DNA of 64,000 nt. It comes from Mycolicibacterium komanii (GTDB lineage: Bacteria > Actinomycetota > Actinomycetes > Mycobacteriales > Mycobacteriaceae). A program made the translations under genes and the position numbers. Location: contig NZ_CVTA01000065.1 of assembly GCF_001050035.1 (NCBI RefSeq), forward strand, positions 1-64,000, written 5' to 3'. Positions 25,992 through 34,162 of the stretch are shown one piece after another (position 1 is the stretch's first letter; each line of letters begins with the position of its first letter). The notes beneath the pieces are model-generated. The model was given only the letters and a program-made list of their open reading frames with translations, was not told the origin of the DNA and searched no databases.

Positions 25992-27041
25992 TCAGGGTGC
26001 GCATTCCTCGTCGGCGACCCCGTCAAAGATGAGACAACTCGAATCAATGCGAGGGTGTACGGGGAACTCCGCCGACCATGTCTTGATTGTGGGCGCGAGG
26101 TGTCGGGGATAGTAGCGCTCTCGCTTGATTTTGGGCAGCCGCTGCTGCGCTTGCGCTTCGAACAACGCCACGGCGCACTCGGCCATCCCGACGGCGACGT
26201 TGACACCCTCGACAATCCACCGCGACATATCAAGCTCGCCGTTGGGCATGTAGTCCAACGGCCATTTGAGTCCGTGGACGATCGCAGAGCTGACGGTATA
26301 GAACGATGACGCTACATCTGCAAATCCATATCCCTGATTGCCATATGGGCCACGGTCGCCCGTCGCGTGTGGTGGCGGATGTTTGTCGATCCACTCCGCT
26401 GCCGCTCTCACAACATCGTCGTTGCCGCGCACCTTACCGTTGGGTGTCGCCCGCTCTCCTTTTCGGAATATCGCCGTTCGTTTCTCATACAGTCGTACGT
26501 GCTCCAGAAAGTCTTGGTACTGCTGACTTTCGAGTCGAGCTGGATCCGCGGCGAACCATTTCTTAGTCGATGCGTGATAGCGGAGCTGAGGTTTAGTTTC
26601 TGAGTTGGCAAACCGAACGCTGAGCCCTCGGCGCATCGCCCTTTCGGGGCTCATAAGTAGCCAGATTGTCGTCGCTGCCGATTCGGTGGCGGTCCGACAC
26701 AGGGTAATGATGGACCCAATATGGCTGTTTCGGGATCGAGGCCTCCAGTCGATTAGCTCTTCGATTGCGTCCAGGCAGTCAACGGCATTCATTATTGGGA
26801 AGCGCGCATTGGTGCTCACCGTGGCCGTGCTGTATTCAGTCATGAAATCGCGATCGTCGGCGGCGAGGCTGCTGCCCGGATCGACCGGAACCGGATTGAG
26901 TGCCCATGTCCTAAGTTCACCACCGCGCATGGCTTTAGCGATGGTGCGTTGCATCACTTCGATCGTTTCCATCCGTTGCACGAAAAGCCCGAATACCTCA
27001 CTGGCGTCCATCCCGGCCGCCCGCGGGTCCACAAAGTCCAT
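25992..27041 (-). CDS. uncharacterised 349-residue element protein
   Basis: The start is placed at the ATG of MDFVDPRAAGMDASEVF, with a strong GGGAGGCG ribosome binding site; the upstream in-frame part is Arg/Ser-rich and non-coding in look. The protein is soluble and mostly helical. Segments include FMTEYSTATVSTNARFPIMN, ATESAATTIWLLMSPERAMR, a basic YHASTKKWFAADPARL, and VASSFYTVSSAIVHGLKWPLDY. The C-terminal quarter has Arg/Lys-rich KIKRERYYPRHLAP. I see no nuclease, ATPase or methylase motif. Isolated between the recombinase and the secreted-protein genes, it has ordinary element base composition. Function unknown. Confidence 0.75.
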   Translation of the reverse strand: MDFVDPRAAGMDASEVFGLFVQRMETIEVMQRTIAKAMRGGELRTWALNPVPVDPGSSLAADDRDFMTEYSTATVSTNARFPIMNAVDCLDAIEELIDWRPRSRNSHIGSIITLCRTATESAATTIWLLMSPERAMRRGLSVRFANSETKPQLRYHASTKKWFAADPARLESQQYQDFLEHVRLYEKRTAIFRKGERATPNGKVRGNDDVVRAAAEWIDKHPPPHATGDRGPYGNQGYGFADVASSFYTVSSAIVHGLKWPLDYMPNGELDMSRWIVEGVNVAVGMAECAVALFEAQAQQRLPKIKRERYYPRHLAPTIKTWSAEFPVHPRIDSSCLIFDGVADEECAP

Positions 27042-27569
27042 ATGTCGCCTCCCACCCTTGCCGAGCGTGTCGTTCCAGTAGGCGCACACTAGGCGGCGCG
27101 GCCGACAGATCCGAGCAGCTGACGCTGTACACCAACCCGTGCGCCAACTAGTCCCCCAATCGGTGTGGGCCGTCGGTGATGCGACCGATGAACGTCCGCC
27201 CCGAGTGCGGAAGCGGCGCACATCGTGAGTCAATCCTGTATCAGCAGAATCAGCCTGGCGGCAAAGGCAGTTGGCTGACGAGCTGTCCTGCCTCGATGTC
27301 ACATATTGCTGGAGCAAGTGGACGATCGATCACGACGCCAAGGCGACTCGGTTACTAGTACGCCTCGGCGGAGTGAATCCGTCGCGAACGGGCCGCTTCG
27401 ACAGCAATATGGCATCGCGGGGGATTAAACCGGATCCGACAACGTGGTCCCATAACCCTGGCTACCATTGACATTCCTGTCAGTCGGCTTGGAAAACGCT
27501 GAAGGGTTGGAAATGGAGCGCTGTGCAACGAGAGGTCTGGTGGCGCCTTTCTGCGGTTGAGAGGTCTTG
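27042..27569. other. non-coding region
   Basis: No supportable gene or RNA is seen over about 530 bp between divergent genes. It must hold the promoters of the 349-residue protein (minus) and the secreted protein at 27570 (plus), but I cannot place them with confidence. No tRNA-like cloverleaf was recognised. Confidence 0.4.
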
Positions 27570-28259
27570 ATGTCATACGCTAGAGCATGTCTTTCCCCGC
27601 TCATTGCAGCGGCAATCTCGCTTTTGGGACCGCTTCTGCTTTTCGGTGCGATCGGCACTGCAAAAGCGGCTTGCTACAACCCCAATAGCGGTTGGCCGGG
27701 CTGGACCGATAGTCCACCGCCTGGAATGCCGCCATGCCCGATGGAAAAGGTTCTCGTCACGTGCGAGTGGGGCCAAGCCTACGGCCCCATATGCCCCGGC
27801 GACTGTCGGCACGATCTCCAGGGCGGCATAATTGATCCCCCCGATCCAGCATGTCGGTTAGAGCAGCGTTTGGTCTACATGTCACCTGATGGCGTCTACA
27901 TGGGCCTAGTCGAAGGACAGAGCAGTTCGCCATCGAAGCCACCCCAAGCACGGCCTCCTGCTGAGACACCATCAAAGAGCGACGGGTCACCAGGAGCGGC
28001 GATGCTACCACCATCCACACGCCCATTTTTTGAAGCATTGGATGCGGCTCGCATTGTTCAACTGGGCAGCGTGCACTCACCTCGAATTCTGGATTCCGCT
28101 GACGCGGCCTGCGCTTTGCTTGACCGCGGCTGGACCTTAGACCGCACGACCGCCTGGGTCGCTAACAAACTCCGCGCTGAAGGCCTGGACTGGGTAACCG
28201 ACCGCGTCGCCGGTGAGATTGTCAGCATCGCCTTCATCGAACGGTGCCTTCGGACTTGA
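27570..28259 (+). CDS. secreted DUF732-like protein
   Basis: 229 residues from the ATG at 27570, five bases after a GAGG ribosome binding site. A clear signal peptide (SPLIAAAISLLGPLLLFGAIG) has a predicted cut after AKA at residue 33. The mature N-terminal half is Cys/Pro/Gly-rich (four to six cysteines; NPNSGWPGW, CEWGQAYGPICPGDC). A Ser/Pro/Ala linker follows (about 110-150). The C-terminus resembles DUF732: ADAACALLDRGWTLDRTTAWV then a final IAFIERC, with a cysteine pair. DUF732 proteins are small secreted mycobacterial proteins of unknown function. Finding one on an integrative element suggests host-fitness cargo. Confidence 0.75.
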   Translation: MSYARACLSPLIAAAISLLGPLLLFGAIGTAKAACYNPNSGWPGWTDSPPPGMPPCPMEKVLVTCEWGQAYGPICPGDCRHDLQGGIIDPPDPACRLEQRLVYMSPDGVYMGLVEGQSSSPSKPPQARPPAETPSKSDGSPGAAMLPPSTRPFFEALDAARIVQLGSVHSPRILDSADAACALLDRGWTLDRTTAWVANKLRAEGLDWVTDRVAGEIVSIAFIERCLRT

Positions 28260-28419
28260 TGAACACCCACGTGTGTGACAACGCCGAGATAGGCACCCTT
28301 GTGCACGTGGCCGATCGGCTATCTGTGCCCGGAGGTCGGCCACCCATGACGCGGCCACGAGATAGGTCGACGAGCGTGAAGAGCATGCGAATGGCACAGC
28401 AAGGCGAAGGAATGTTGAG

Positions 28420-28752
28420 ATGGTAGGTCGTGTCGCGGTCCACGCCGCTAGCGTCATACTGGCCTTTGTCGGGGTGCCACTGTTCCTGACGGTCATGCCT
28501 GCAGAGGCACAACCTAACGGCTGTATGGCCGCTCCCTCTTACTGCGAATACCTGAGTAAGTACGTCAATGCCGAGATGTCGTACCGCCAGTACGTGTGCG
28601 CTCTGGTGTTTCGTGCCGACAATCAGTTCCACCGGGCGGCGGCGGCCCAGCTGATCGCCGATCGCTGGTACGGAGGAGATACTTATGCGGGCGATGACGC
28701 CTTCGCCGAAGCAGCACCGCACTGCTGGGCGGCCGCGTCGAGGCATGGGTGA
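28420..28752 (+). CDS. small secreted protein, unknown function
   Basis: 110 residues with an AAGGA ribosome binding site. The signal peptide is AASVILAFVGVPLFLTVM, cut probably after AEA near residue 29. The mature part has five cysteines (CMAAPSYCEYLSKY, YVCALVF, PHCWAA) and is acidic. It lies 160 nt downstream of the DUF732-like gene on the same strand and shares its secreted, Cys-rich character, so the two may form a unit. I do not recognise a family. Confidence 0.65.
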   Translation: MVGRVAVHAASVILAFVGVPLFLTVMPAEAQPNGCMAAPSYCEYLSKYVNAEMSYRQYVCALVFRADNQFHRAAAAQLIADRWYGGDTYAGDDAFAEAAPHCWAAASRHG

Positions 28753-29192
28753 AGGCAGCTTAGTTACTACCGTTGATTGCTCATCGGCTTATTGCGCATC
28801 GGCGAAGCGAATCACGCCCTTTGCAGCCACCGAGTAACCGTTCGACAGCGCCCTGCCGCCCCTTATGGCTCGCCATGCACGCTGGGTATCCGCGACACTC
28901 ATCGGCGACGTCGAATACCGGCACCTCACTGCCTTCCTGCGGCATGGCTCCTGGAAGGGACTTCGGCACGACCTCACGAACGTGCGCGGTGTTATGTTGC
29001 CACCCAGGAGCGGAGCTGCGTGAGGTTCGGCGCGGTGGCCAGGAGTTGTCACTGCGCCACGCCAAGGCCGAAAAATTGCTACTTCTTGCAGAGTTCCTGT
29101 GCCTGCTCTATCCAGTCCAAGGGCTGCATATCCAATAAGCGCAGCTCAGGCGTGCACTGGTTTCCGGATCACTAAACCTACTGTGTGGTTGA
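28753..29192. other. region without a confident gene
   Basis: A 52-codon frame at 28865-29023 (plus strand; ATLIGDVEYRHLTAFLRHGS, then LTNVRGVMLP) has a coding-like look but a poor ribosome binding site and no neighbours in register, so it may be a gene remnant. Nothing else is supportable before the convergent gene ending at 29193. Confidence 0.35.
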
Positions 29193-30824
29193 TTATTGAT
29201 ACTTGGTCGGCATCCGACAAATATCAAGCGTCAAGATCGGAACCGCTTGAGCGACTTGATTATTACTCGCGTTGGCTCCTTGCGGCCACTCGTGGGCGCC
29301 AGAATCGATCGGTTCTAATGCCGGGGGACCTCGGCTGGTCATGTGCCGTGTACAAGCCCTCTGGGCGTACCCCTCGACGGTCCTCCGAGACATACATCTG
29401 CGCTGCAGGATCTGCTGCCATTTGGGCAGGTGGGGATTTGTTACCCCCATATGAAAGAGAGGGTGGGATGCAGAGCCGGTCTGCCTTCGGGTCGGCCCGG
29501 AGGCTGTGCGTCGAGTCACTGTCCACTGTTGTCCGGCAGAGCTTCTGAGGACCAACCTGAGGTTGTTCTCTCCGGCCACTACCCGCATTGTTTCTGCAAG
29601 TGCTTCTACGTCGAGTTCGGCAACTAGGAAGGAGTCGTGCATCGGCAGCGGGCATCTGCCGGTGCGCTCGATCATTCTCAGCATCACTCGTATGGCCATG
29701 TCCGAGTCAAGACGTTGGAAGCGTGCTCCGCAGTCTGAGCTGAAGTGACTCTTGATCCTGCGGTGCTTACGTTCAATCGCGATAACCACCTCGGTCGCCA
29801 AACTGCGGCAGGCTTTCCTGTCCCTCAGCGGCCTCAGGCTGATCTGCTGGAGGTCTTGCTTGTACAGATCTTCGGTTATGGCTGCGATCGCACTGTTGCG
29901 GCTGGGGGCGTTCAGCAAGGTGTTGAAGGCGACCTTCACAAGGTGACGGTCGAATCCCTCGATGTCGTACTGATCCCCCTTCGGTGGCAGTCGCCTAGCC
30001 TCCGCATAGGCCATCTGGATGTGGAGGTTTCCGTAGTCGACCTCGACCATGGGGTGCTCTGATCCGTCGACAACGATTCTCAGCTCCCGCCGGTCCTCTG
30101 CAGGAGTGTTCTGGTATGAGGGGCCGTGGAAGTAAAACCGGCCGCCCCGGTCGAAGGAGGTGTTGAATACGCGCCTTCCCACCGGCAAGGCGACTTTTCT
30201 GCCGCGACAATAGATGTCGAGTTCGGCCAGCGCACCGTTGATGACGCCCACCTCCATGCGCATCCTCATCGTCTCGACGGTGTCGACATAGTCGATGTCG
30301 CTCTTATCGGAGCCGTCCCGCAGGACGATCGTCTCCTTCTGTGTTGGTATCGCACGCAGTGCCGAGACGGTCACCACCGGCTCCAATAGGTCGACGAGCT
30401 GCTCAGTCGCCCACGCCACCGACTGGTATCCCCCACCGCCCTTGGCCCAAAGTCCGGTCGCGTGCGAGATCAGCGCATGACGCTCAAGTACCGCCATCGC
30501 ATGTGTTAGGTAATGCCAGGTGAATAGGGGATCCCCGCACCGGTAACGCTTCGGTATCCGGTAGGCGTCCTTGCCACGCGCATAACGCAATCCCCCACCG
30601 CTGCGCATCATCTCGACGACCAGTGACGTCGCGACCGAAGCGAGCGCGAACAACCGCTTGGAGGTCAGTGCGGACGTGTCCAATGTTGTTTGGAGATGCT
30701 CGACAACCGGTTGCAGCTGTTCATCTGACCACCCCAAGCGCAGAGGGGCGTGCTTACCGATTACCGGGTTTTTCAAGATGCAGTCGAAGCTCACGACACA
30801 CCGACGCCGCATGTACTGGAGCAA
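29193..30824 (-). CDS. protein with family-A polymerase-like palm motifs
   Basis: 543 residues. The centre carries a set resembling the palm of family-A DNA polymerases and phage-type RNA polymerases. Motif A is MVEVDYGNLHIQMAY (Asp263). Motif B is RHLVKVAFNTLLNA (Arg293, Lys297, Asn301). Motif C is PLPMHDSFLV (His396-Asp397-Ser398), the HD.F pattern in place of HDE. The N-terminal 220 residues are helical with a YRCGDPLFTW/YLTHAMAVLE region and no 3'-5' exonuclease motif. From about residue 432 the sequence becomes Arg/Ser/Thr-rich without pattern and may be a frame-changed extension. Similar hypothetical proteins occur in phage-like islands. Polymerase activity is inference. The start could be the TTG at 30824 or the ATG four codons later. 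Confidence 0.7.
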   Translation of the reverse strand: MLQYMRRRCVVSFDCILKNPVIGKHAPLRLGWSDEQLQPVVEHLQTTLDTSALTSKRLFALASVATSLVVEMMRSGGGLRYARGKDAYRIPKRYRCGDPLFTWHYLTHAMAVLERHALISHATGLWAKGGGGYQSVAWATEQLVDLLEPVVTVSALRAIPTQKETIVLRDGSDKSDIDYVDTVETMRMRMEVGVINGALAELDIYCRGRKVALPVGRRVFNTSFDRGGRFYFHGPSYQNTPAEDRRELRIVVDGSEHPMVEVDYGNLHIQMAYAEARRLPPKGDQYDIEGFDRHLVKVAFNTLLNAPSRNSAIAAITEDLYKQDLQQISLRPLRDRKACRSLATEVVIAIERKHRRIKSHFSSDCGARFQRLDSDMAIRVMLRMIERTGRCPLPMHDSFLVAELDVEALAETMRVVAGENNLRLVLRSSAGQQWTVTRRTASGPTRRQTGSASHPLFHMGVTNPHLPKWQQILQRRCMSRRTVEGYAQRACTRHMTSRGPPALEPIDSGAHEWPQGANASNNQVAQAVPILTLDICRMPTKYQ

Positions 30825-31004
30825 CTGGAAGTGCAGTTGAACTCAGAATCGAGAGCTGGCGCAGTGGGCCCGTGGCGGCCATTGCCCCACGGCTCACCGC
30901 ATCTACCGGCTCGTGGGCTGCGGTCTAGGGCCGTCTCGGTGGTGTGGCCGCGAGGGCAGCGCGCTCCAGCCGGAGGGCTCATACACCGACTCCGCTCCAG
31001 CGGC

Positions 31005-32063
31005 TCACGACGCCACCACGCCATGGTCTCCGTGGTCATTTGAGGTGATAGGATGTCCCCACTGAGGAATCGGAGTCGCGTCCCACATCTCGACACTTTG
31101 GCGAATCTGCTCGGTAGCGTCACGGATCGCTGCGATGTATTGGCCGATTGCCTGCGTGTCGTTTTCGCCGGGGTCGATCTGCGCGGTTAGCCGGGCACTT
31201 TGCTCTAACCCAGAGGCAATGCATCTGGCGGCATCGGTGGCAGACTGCCCAGTGATCGCAGCATCGAGCTCCTGCAGAGCAGTCACCGCGTCGCCGGACA
31301 CGGGCCCAACCTCGCGAACCACCGCATCACGGACGTGGGTGAGGTGGTCGTCTGAGGTAATTACCTTGATCGGCTCGATGATTCGCGATAGATCGCGTCG
31401 GAGTGATCGGACCTCGCTAGTGATCGACTTCCGCCGACGCCCTTCCGGATTCGGATGCGGGCGTGAGCGCGTGGGCTGGTACCGCTTGCGGTCGCGCCCC
31501 ATTACCGGGGCCGGATCAGCCTCTACTGCGGCTGGCTCGCGGGCGCGCGCCAACGCCTCCCTAACCCGATCTGTCTGGCCCGGCGTGGAGTCCGTTGGCG
31601 CACCGGGCGGCTTCTCTTCGACGCGAACGCCGTCCGACTCCCCTTCGATCAGATCCTCGCTGAGGACATCCTCGTCGATCGGGTCGGGTCCAGGTGTTCG
31701 ATCCTGAACACCTGAGCGCAGAGCCATGTGGACGGTCCCAACGCTGTCTCCGGTCGCTGCCGCTATGGCCCGAATGCTCATACCCGATTCACGCAGCGCC
31801 GCAACGACTTCAGCTCGCTCTTCGCGAGGTACCCGCAGACGGCTAGTACCGAACTCGCGGACCACGTAGTCATCCCACGAGTGATACCCGAGAGCCGACC
31901 ATGCCCCCTGCGAATACGCCTTCACGATTAGGTCCCAGACCACTTCGACATCTGCCTTAATGCGGTCTGTGAGAGCGCGTGCTTCATCTGGGCTCAGGCG
32001 GACGTCAGTGATCATCAAGTCGGTGGTCACGATGCCTTCATCGCGGCCCCCACAGAAGGTCAT
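31005..32063 (-). CDS. HTH-containing element protein
   Basis: 352 residues. The N-terminal part contains YSQGAWSALGYHSWDDYVVREFG and then a helix-turn-helix, REERAEVVAALRESGMSIRAIAAATGDSVGTVHMAL, the pattern of mycobacterial element proteins with ParB-like or sigma-like HTHs. A long charged, Pro-rich linker follows (about residues 125-215, basic RKRYQPTRSRPHPNPEGRRRK). The helical C-terminus has LRRDLSRIIEPIK and ATEQIRQSVEMWD. It starts with a 4-nt overlap on the preceding excisionase-like gene. Probably a DNA-binding regulator of the element; no target is known. Confidence 0.72.
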   Translation of the reverse strand: MTFCGGRDEGIVTTDLMITDVRLSPDEARALTDRIKADVEVVWDLIVKAYSQGAWSALGYHSWDDYVVREFGTSRLRVPREERAEVVAALRESGMSIRAIAAATGDSVGTVHMALRSGVQDRTPGPDPIDEDVLSEDLIEGESDGVRVEEKPPGAPTDSTPGQTDRVREALARAREPAAVEADPAPVMGRDRKRYQPTRSRPHPNPEGRRRKSITSEVRSLRRDLSRIIEPIKVITSDDHLTHVRDAVVREVGPVSGDAVTALQELDAAITGQSATDAARCIASGLEQSARLTAQIDPGENDTQAIGQYIAAIRDATEQIRQSVEMWDATPIPQWGHPITSNDHGDHGVVAS

Positions 32064-32326
32064 GACTCCAGCCGCTTCCGACTCGTGGCGGTCAGGCCGG
32101 TCGCAGGTGCCGCGTTGTCGACGTCGCGGCGCGCATCATTGACGCACACGTCTAACGCAAAAACGATGTCGTCGTCAGTCATGCGCCAATGGCGACCGAT
32201 TTTCCTCGCTCGGAATCGACCTGCGCTGATTTGCTCACGAAGCCAGCGCTCGGAGGGGGCACCCATCTTTTCGGCGGCGACCGTGAGGTCATGGGATAGA
32301 AGCATCGGAACTCTTTCGGCAAGCAT
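32060..32326 (-). CDS. excisionase-like winged-helix protein
   Basis: Up to 88 residues; starts at TTG-type codons or the internal ATG of MLLSHDLTVA are possible. The core is TVAAEKMGAPSERWLREQISAGRFRARKIGRHWRMTDDDIVFALD, a MerR/Xis-type wing (recognition helix SERWLREQI, wing RKIGRHWRM). It sits between the integrase and the HTH protein, the usual place for a recombination directionality factor. The next gene overlaps its stop by 4 nt. Confidence 0.75.
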   Translation of the reverse strand: MLAERVPMLLSHDLTVAAEKMGAPSERWLREQISAGRFRARKIGRHWRMTDDDIVFALDVCVNDARRDVDNAAPATGLTATSRKRLES

Positions 32327-32461
32327 GGATGAAAAGGGCTTGCACCAGTCCCTTGTTTCCCTGCTCCCGGAGTCCGGTCAGGCGGATGTGCTCGCGGCCC
32401 CCGGTGCGGGTCGAATCAGGCAATGCGAGCTGCAACCTGCTCGGCACCTAGCTTACGCGAG

Positions 32462-33595
32462 TTACCCCCCAGGCGACGACAAGAGACGCTCAATAGCGTC
32501 TGCGGCAACCTGCATCGCGCACCGGTCGATGTGGGCGTAGAGGCCAATCGTCGTGTTGATGGACTCATGCCCAAGGTGCTGCTGAATTACCGGCAGCGGG
32601 ACACCAGCCAAGACAAGCCACGAGGCGCAAGTGTGTCGCAGGTCGTGGATTCGGGGCTTAAGGATCGGTGTCTCAGGAGAGCTTTTGATCGGATTGCCAT
32701 CGGCGTCCTTGGACGGCCAGGTTTTTTCGACGGCTGGCGACCAGACCCGATCGTGGAAACCGTTGCCCTTGACCGGCCGACCCGCTTTGTTCAGGAACAC
32801 CCACTCGCCGTTCAGGTCGAGCTTGTCAAGAAGGGGAGCCGGGACGTTGATTGTTCGGACTGACTTCTTGGTTTTCGGCGGCCCGAGCTCGTAGCCGCCC
32901 CGGTCGTAGGTACGTTTCCACGCCCGCGAAATTCGCACCGTGTTCTCCGCCCGGTTGATGTCAGATGGCCGCAGTGCAGTCGCCTCACCCCACCGGCATC
33001 CTGACGCCACAAGGAACTCAACCAGCGGCTGCCAGTGCTCGGTGACGTTGTCATGTAGTAGTCCGAATTGCTCGCGGGTCAGGCAGATCATGTCGGGTCG
33101 CTCGGAGGTGGGTAGCCGATGGCCGGACGCCGGATTGGTCGGGATACGTCCCGCGCGGACGGCGGCATTGAGTGCTGCCGAGAGGAACCCATGCTTGTTA
33201 GCAATGGTCTTACCCGACGCGCCACTGCGGGCTAACTTCTGGGTCCACTTCGCGACGTCATCGCGGGACAGCGACACGAGTGGCATGTCACCCAACTCGG
33301 GTTCGATGTCCTTCTTGAGGTAACTCTCATAGTCGTAGATCGTCGACTTGCGGAGTCCAGTCAGGTGGTCAATGTGATGCCTGATCCACTCAGCGACTGT
33401 CGTCTTGGAAAACTCGGGGTCGTGCGCGACGGTCTCCAGGGCTCTGGCGGGGCCGAACTTGTCGCACAGGCCTTTGAATCGCGTGGCGGTTGCCAGGTCG
33501 TGGAAACTGGTCGAGGTCTGTTTTCCATTCAGGCGGTACAACACTTGAACATACGTCGAGCCGTCCTTGCGCGTGCCACTGCGCAGCGATGCCAT
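32462..33595 (-). CDS. int: tyrosine recombinase (phage-type integrase)
   Basis: 377 residues. An N-terminal AP2-like DNA-arm domain (RSGTRKDGSTYVQVLYRLNG) and a SAM-like core-binding domain (about residues 62-150) precede the catalytic domain. The nucleophile is Tyr353 (TIGLYAH), with Arg201 (GCRWGEATAL), Lys243/244, His317-x-x-Arg320 (HDLRHTCASW) and His343 (LGHESI). All six catalytic positions are present, so it should be active. It lies 88 nt inside the right repeat, reading away from the tmRNA, the usual layout for tmRNA-targeting integrases. It would catalyse integration and excision at the 23-bp core. Confidence 0.96.
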   Translation of the reverse strand: MASLRSGTRKDGSTYVQVLYRLNGKQTSTSFHDLATATRFKGLCDKFGPARALETVAHDPEFSKTTVAEWIRHHIDHLTGLRKSTIYDYESYLKKDIEPELGDMPLVSLSRDDVAKWTQKLARSGASGKTIANKHGFLSAALNAAVRAGRIPTNPASGHRLPTSERPDMICLTREQFGLLHDNVTEHWQPLVEFLVASGCRWGEATALRPSDINRAENTVRISRAWKRTYDRGGYELGPPKTKKSVRTINVPAPLLDKLDLNGEWVFLNKAGRPVKGNGFHDRVWSPAVEKTWPSKDADGNPIKSSPETPILKPRIHDLRHTCASWLVLAGVPLPVIQQHLGHESINTTIGLYAHIDRCAMQVAADAIERLLSSPGG

Positions 33596-33634
33596 ACGTC
33601 TAGCTTACCGGGCGATGTTGATGGGATGTTGATC

Positions 33635-33672
33635 GCAAAAGAAAACTGGCCAGGACTTATGGTCCTGACCAG
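33635..33672 (-). terminator. tmRNA terminator supplied by the element
   Basis: An 11-bp stem (33646-33656 pairing with 33662-33672, one G-U type mismatch) with a 5-nt loop, followed on the minus strand by TTTTCTTTT. It lies just after the tmRNA 3' end but inside the element. Its stem core (CCAGGAC/GTCCTG) is like the displaced terminator at 10861-10904. Confidence 0.8.
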
Positions 33673-33680
33673 TGGATTTT

Positions 33681-34049
33681 TAGTGGAGCTGCCGGGAATC
33701 GAACCCGGGTCCTACGGCGTTCCCTCAAGGCTTCTCCGTGCGCAGTTCGCTATGTCTCTACTCGGATCTCCTGATCACGCGAACAAGTCAGGATGACGAT
33801 CCCAGTCGCTGTTTGATGTCCCCACGGGTCCCGCGACCGAACCCGTGGGTGGGTCCCTCTAGCTGATGCCAGGATCCGGGCCGAGGGCGCTCCCGGGCTG
33901 ACAGACTAGCCGTCGCTTAGGCAGCGAGGGCGTAGTCGCGCTGATTGGAATCGGCGCTTAATTGGTTGCAACGACGCTTACGGTGGTCTCTTGCCTGCAC
34001 CGGCACGCTTCCCTTGATTCGACGCTCGAAGTCGAAACCGTTCAGCCCC
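33681..34049 (-). ncRNA. ssrA: transfer-messenger RNA
   Basis: About 369 nt on the minus strand. The 5' end GGGGCTGAACGGTTTCGACT pairs through GGGGCTG with CAGCTCC at the 3' end, and GGTTCGATTCCCGG forms the T-arm. The resume frame at 33917-33955 encodes ADSNQRDYALAA and a TAA stop. The 3' CCA is not encoded (the genome reads CTA), so it must be added enzymatically. tmRNA rescues stalled ribosomes together with SmpB, encoded about 4.2 kb away, and marks the nascent chain for proteolysis. The integrated element has replaced the 3' end exactly without changing the mature RNA. Confidence 0.97.
33683..33705. repeat. right attachment-site repeat (tmRNA 3' end)
   Basis: Identical over 23 bp to 10907-10929. 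Read on the minus strand it is the T-arm and acceptor 3' strand of the intact tmRNA. It marks the right end of the element and restores a functional tmRNA. Confidence 0.92.
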
Positions 34050-34162
34050 TTGTTCAGTTGTCCAACAACATGCCCGCCAACCAGCGGCGGGACATTCCAT
34101 CCTACGCGACCTACAACACCTCACCACAACCGTTTATGCCCTCATTGGCACATCACCGCAGG

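Larger units (their letters stand above)
10907..33705. mobile_element. integrative element inserted in the 3' end of the tmRNA gene
   Basis: A 22.8-kb insertion bounded by identical 23-bp repeats. The right copy is the 3' end of the intact tmRNA and the left copy an orphan fragment. A tyrosine integrase at 32462-33595 lies immediately inside the right end, the usual position for tmRNA-targeting integrases. Two excisionase-like HTH proteins sit one at each end. Cargo is a type I restriction-modification cassette with a GIY-YIG accessory, a serine recombinase, an uncharacterised three-gene operon, a polymerase-motif protein and secreted proteins. Broken phage head-tail genes suggest phage ancestry. 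There are no intact capsid, terminase, portal or conjugation genes, so it is a genomic island or phage-satellite-like element rather than a full prophage. Confidence 0.93.

Noticed and set aside
25617..26309. 230-codon plus-strand frame in the intergenic region
   Set aside because: Runs antisense into the 349-residue gene and lacks a ribosome binding site; only a short part looks coding, so it is treated as debris.
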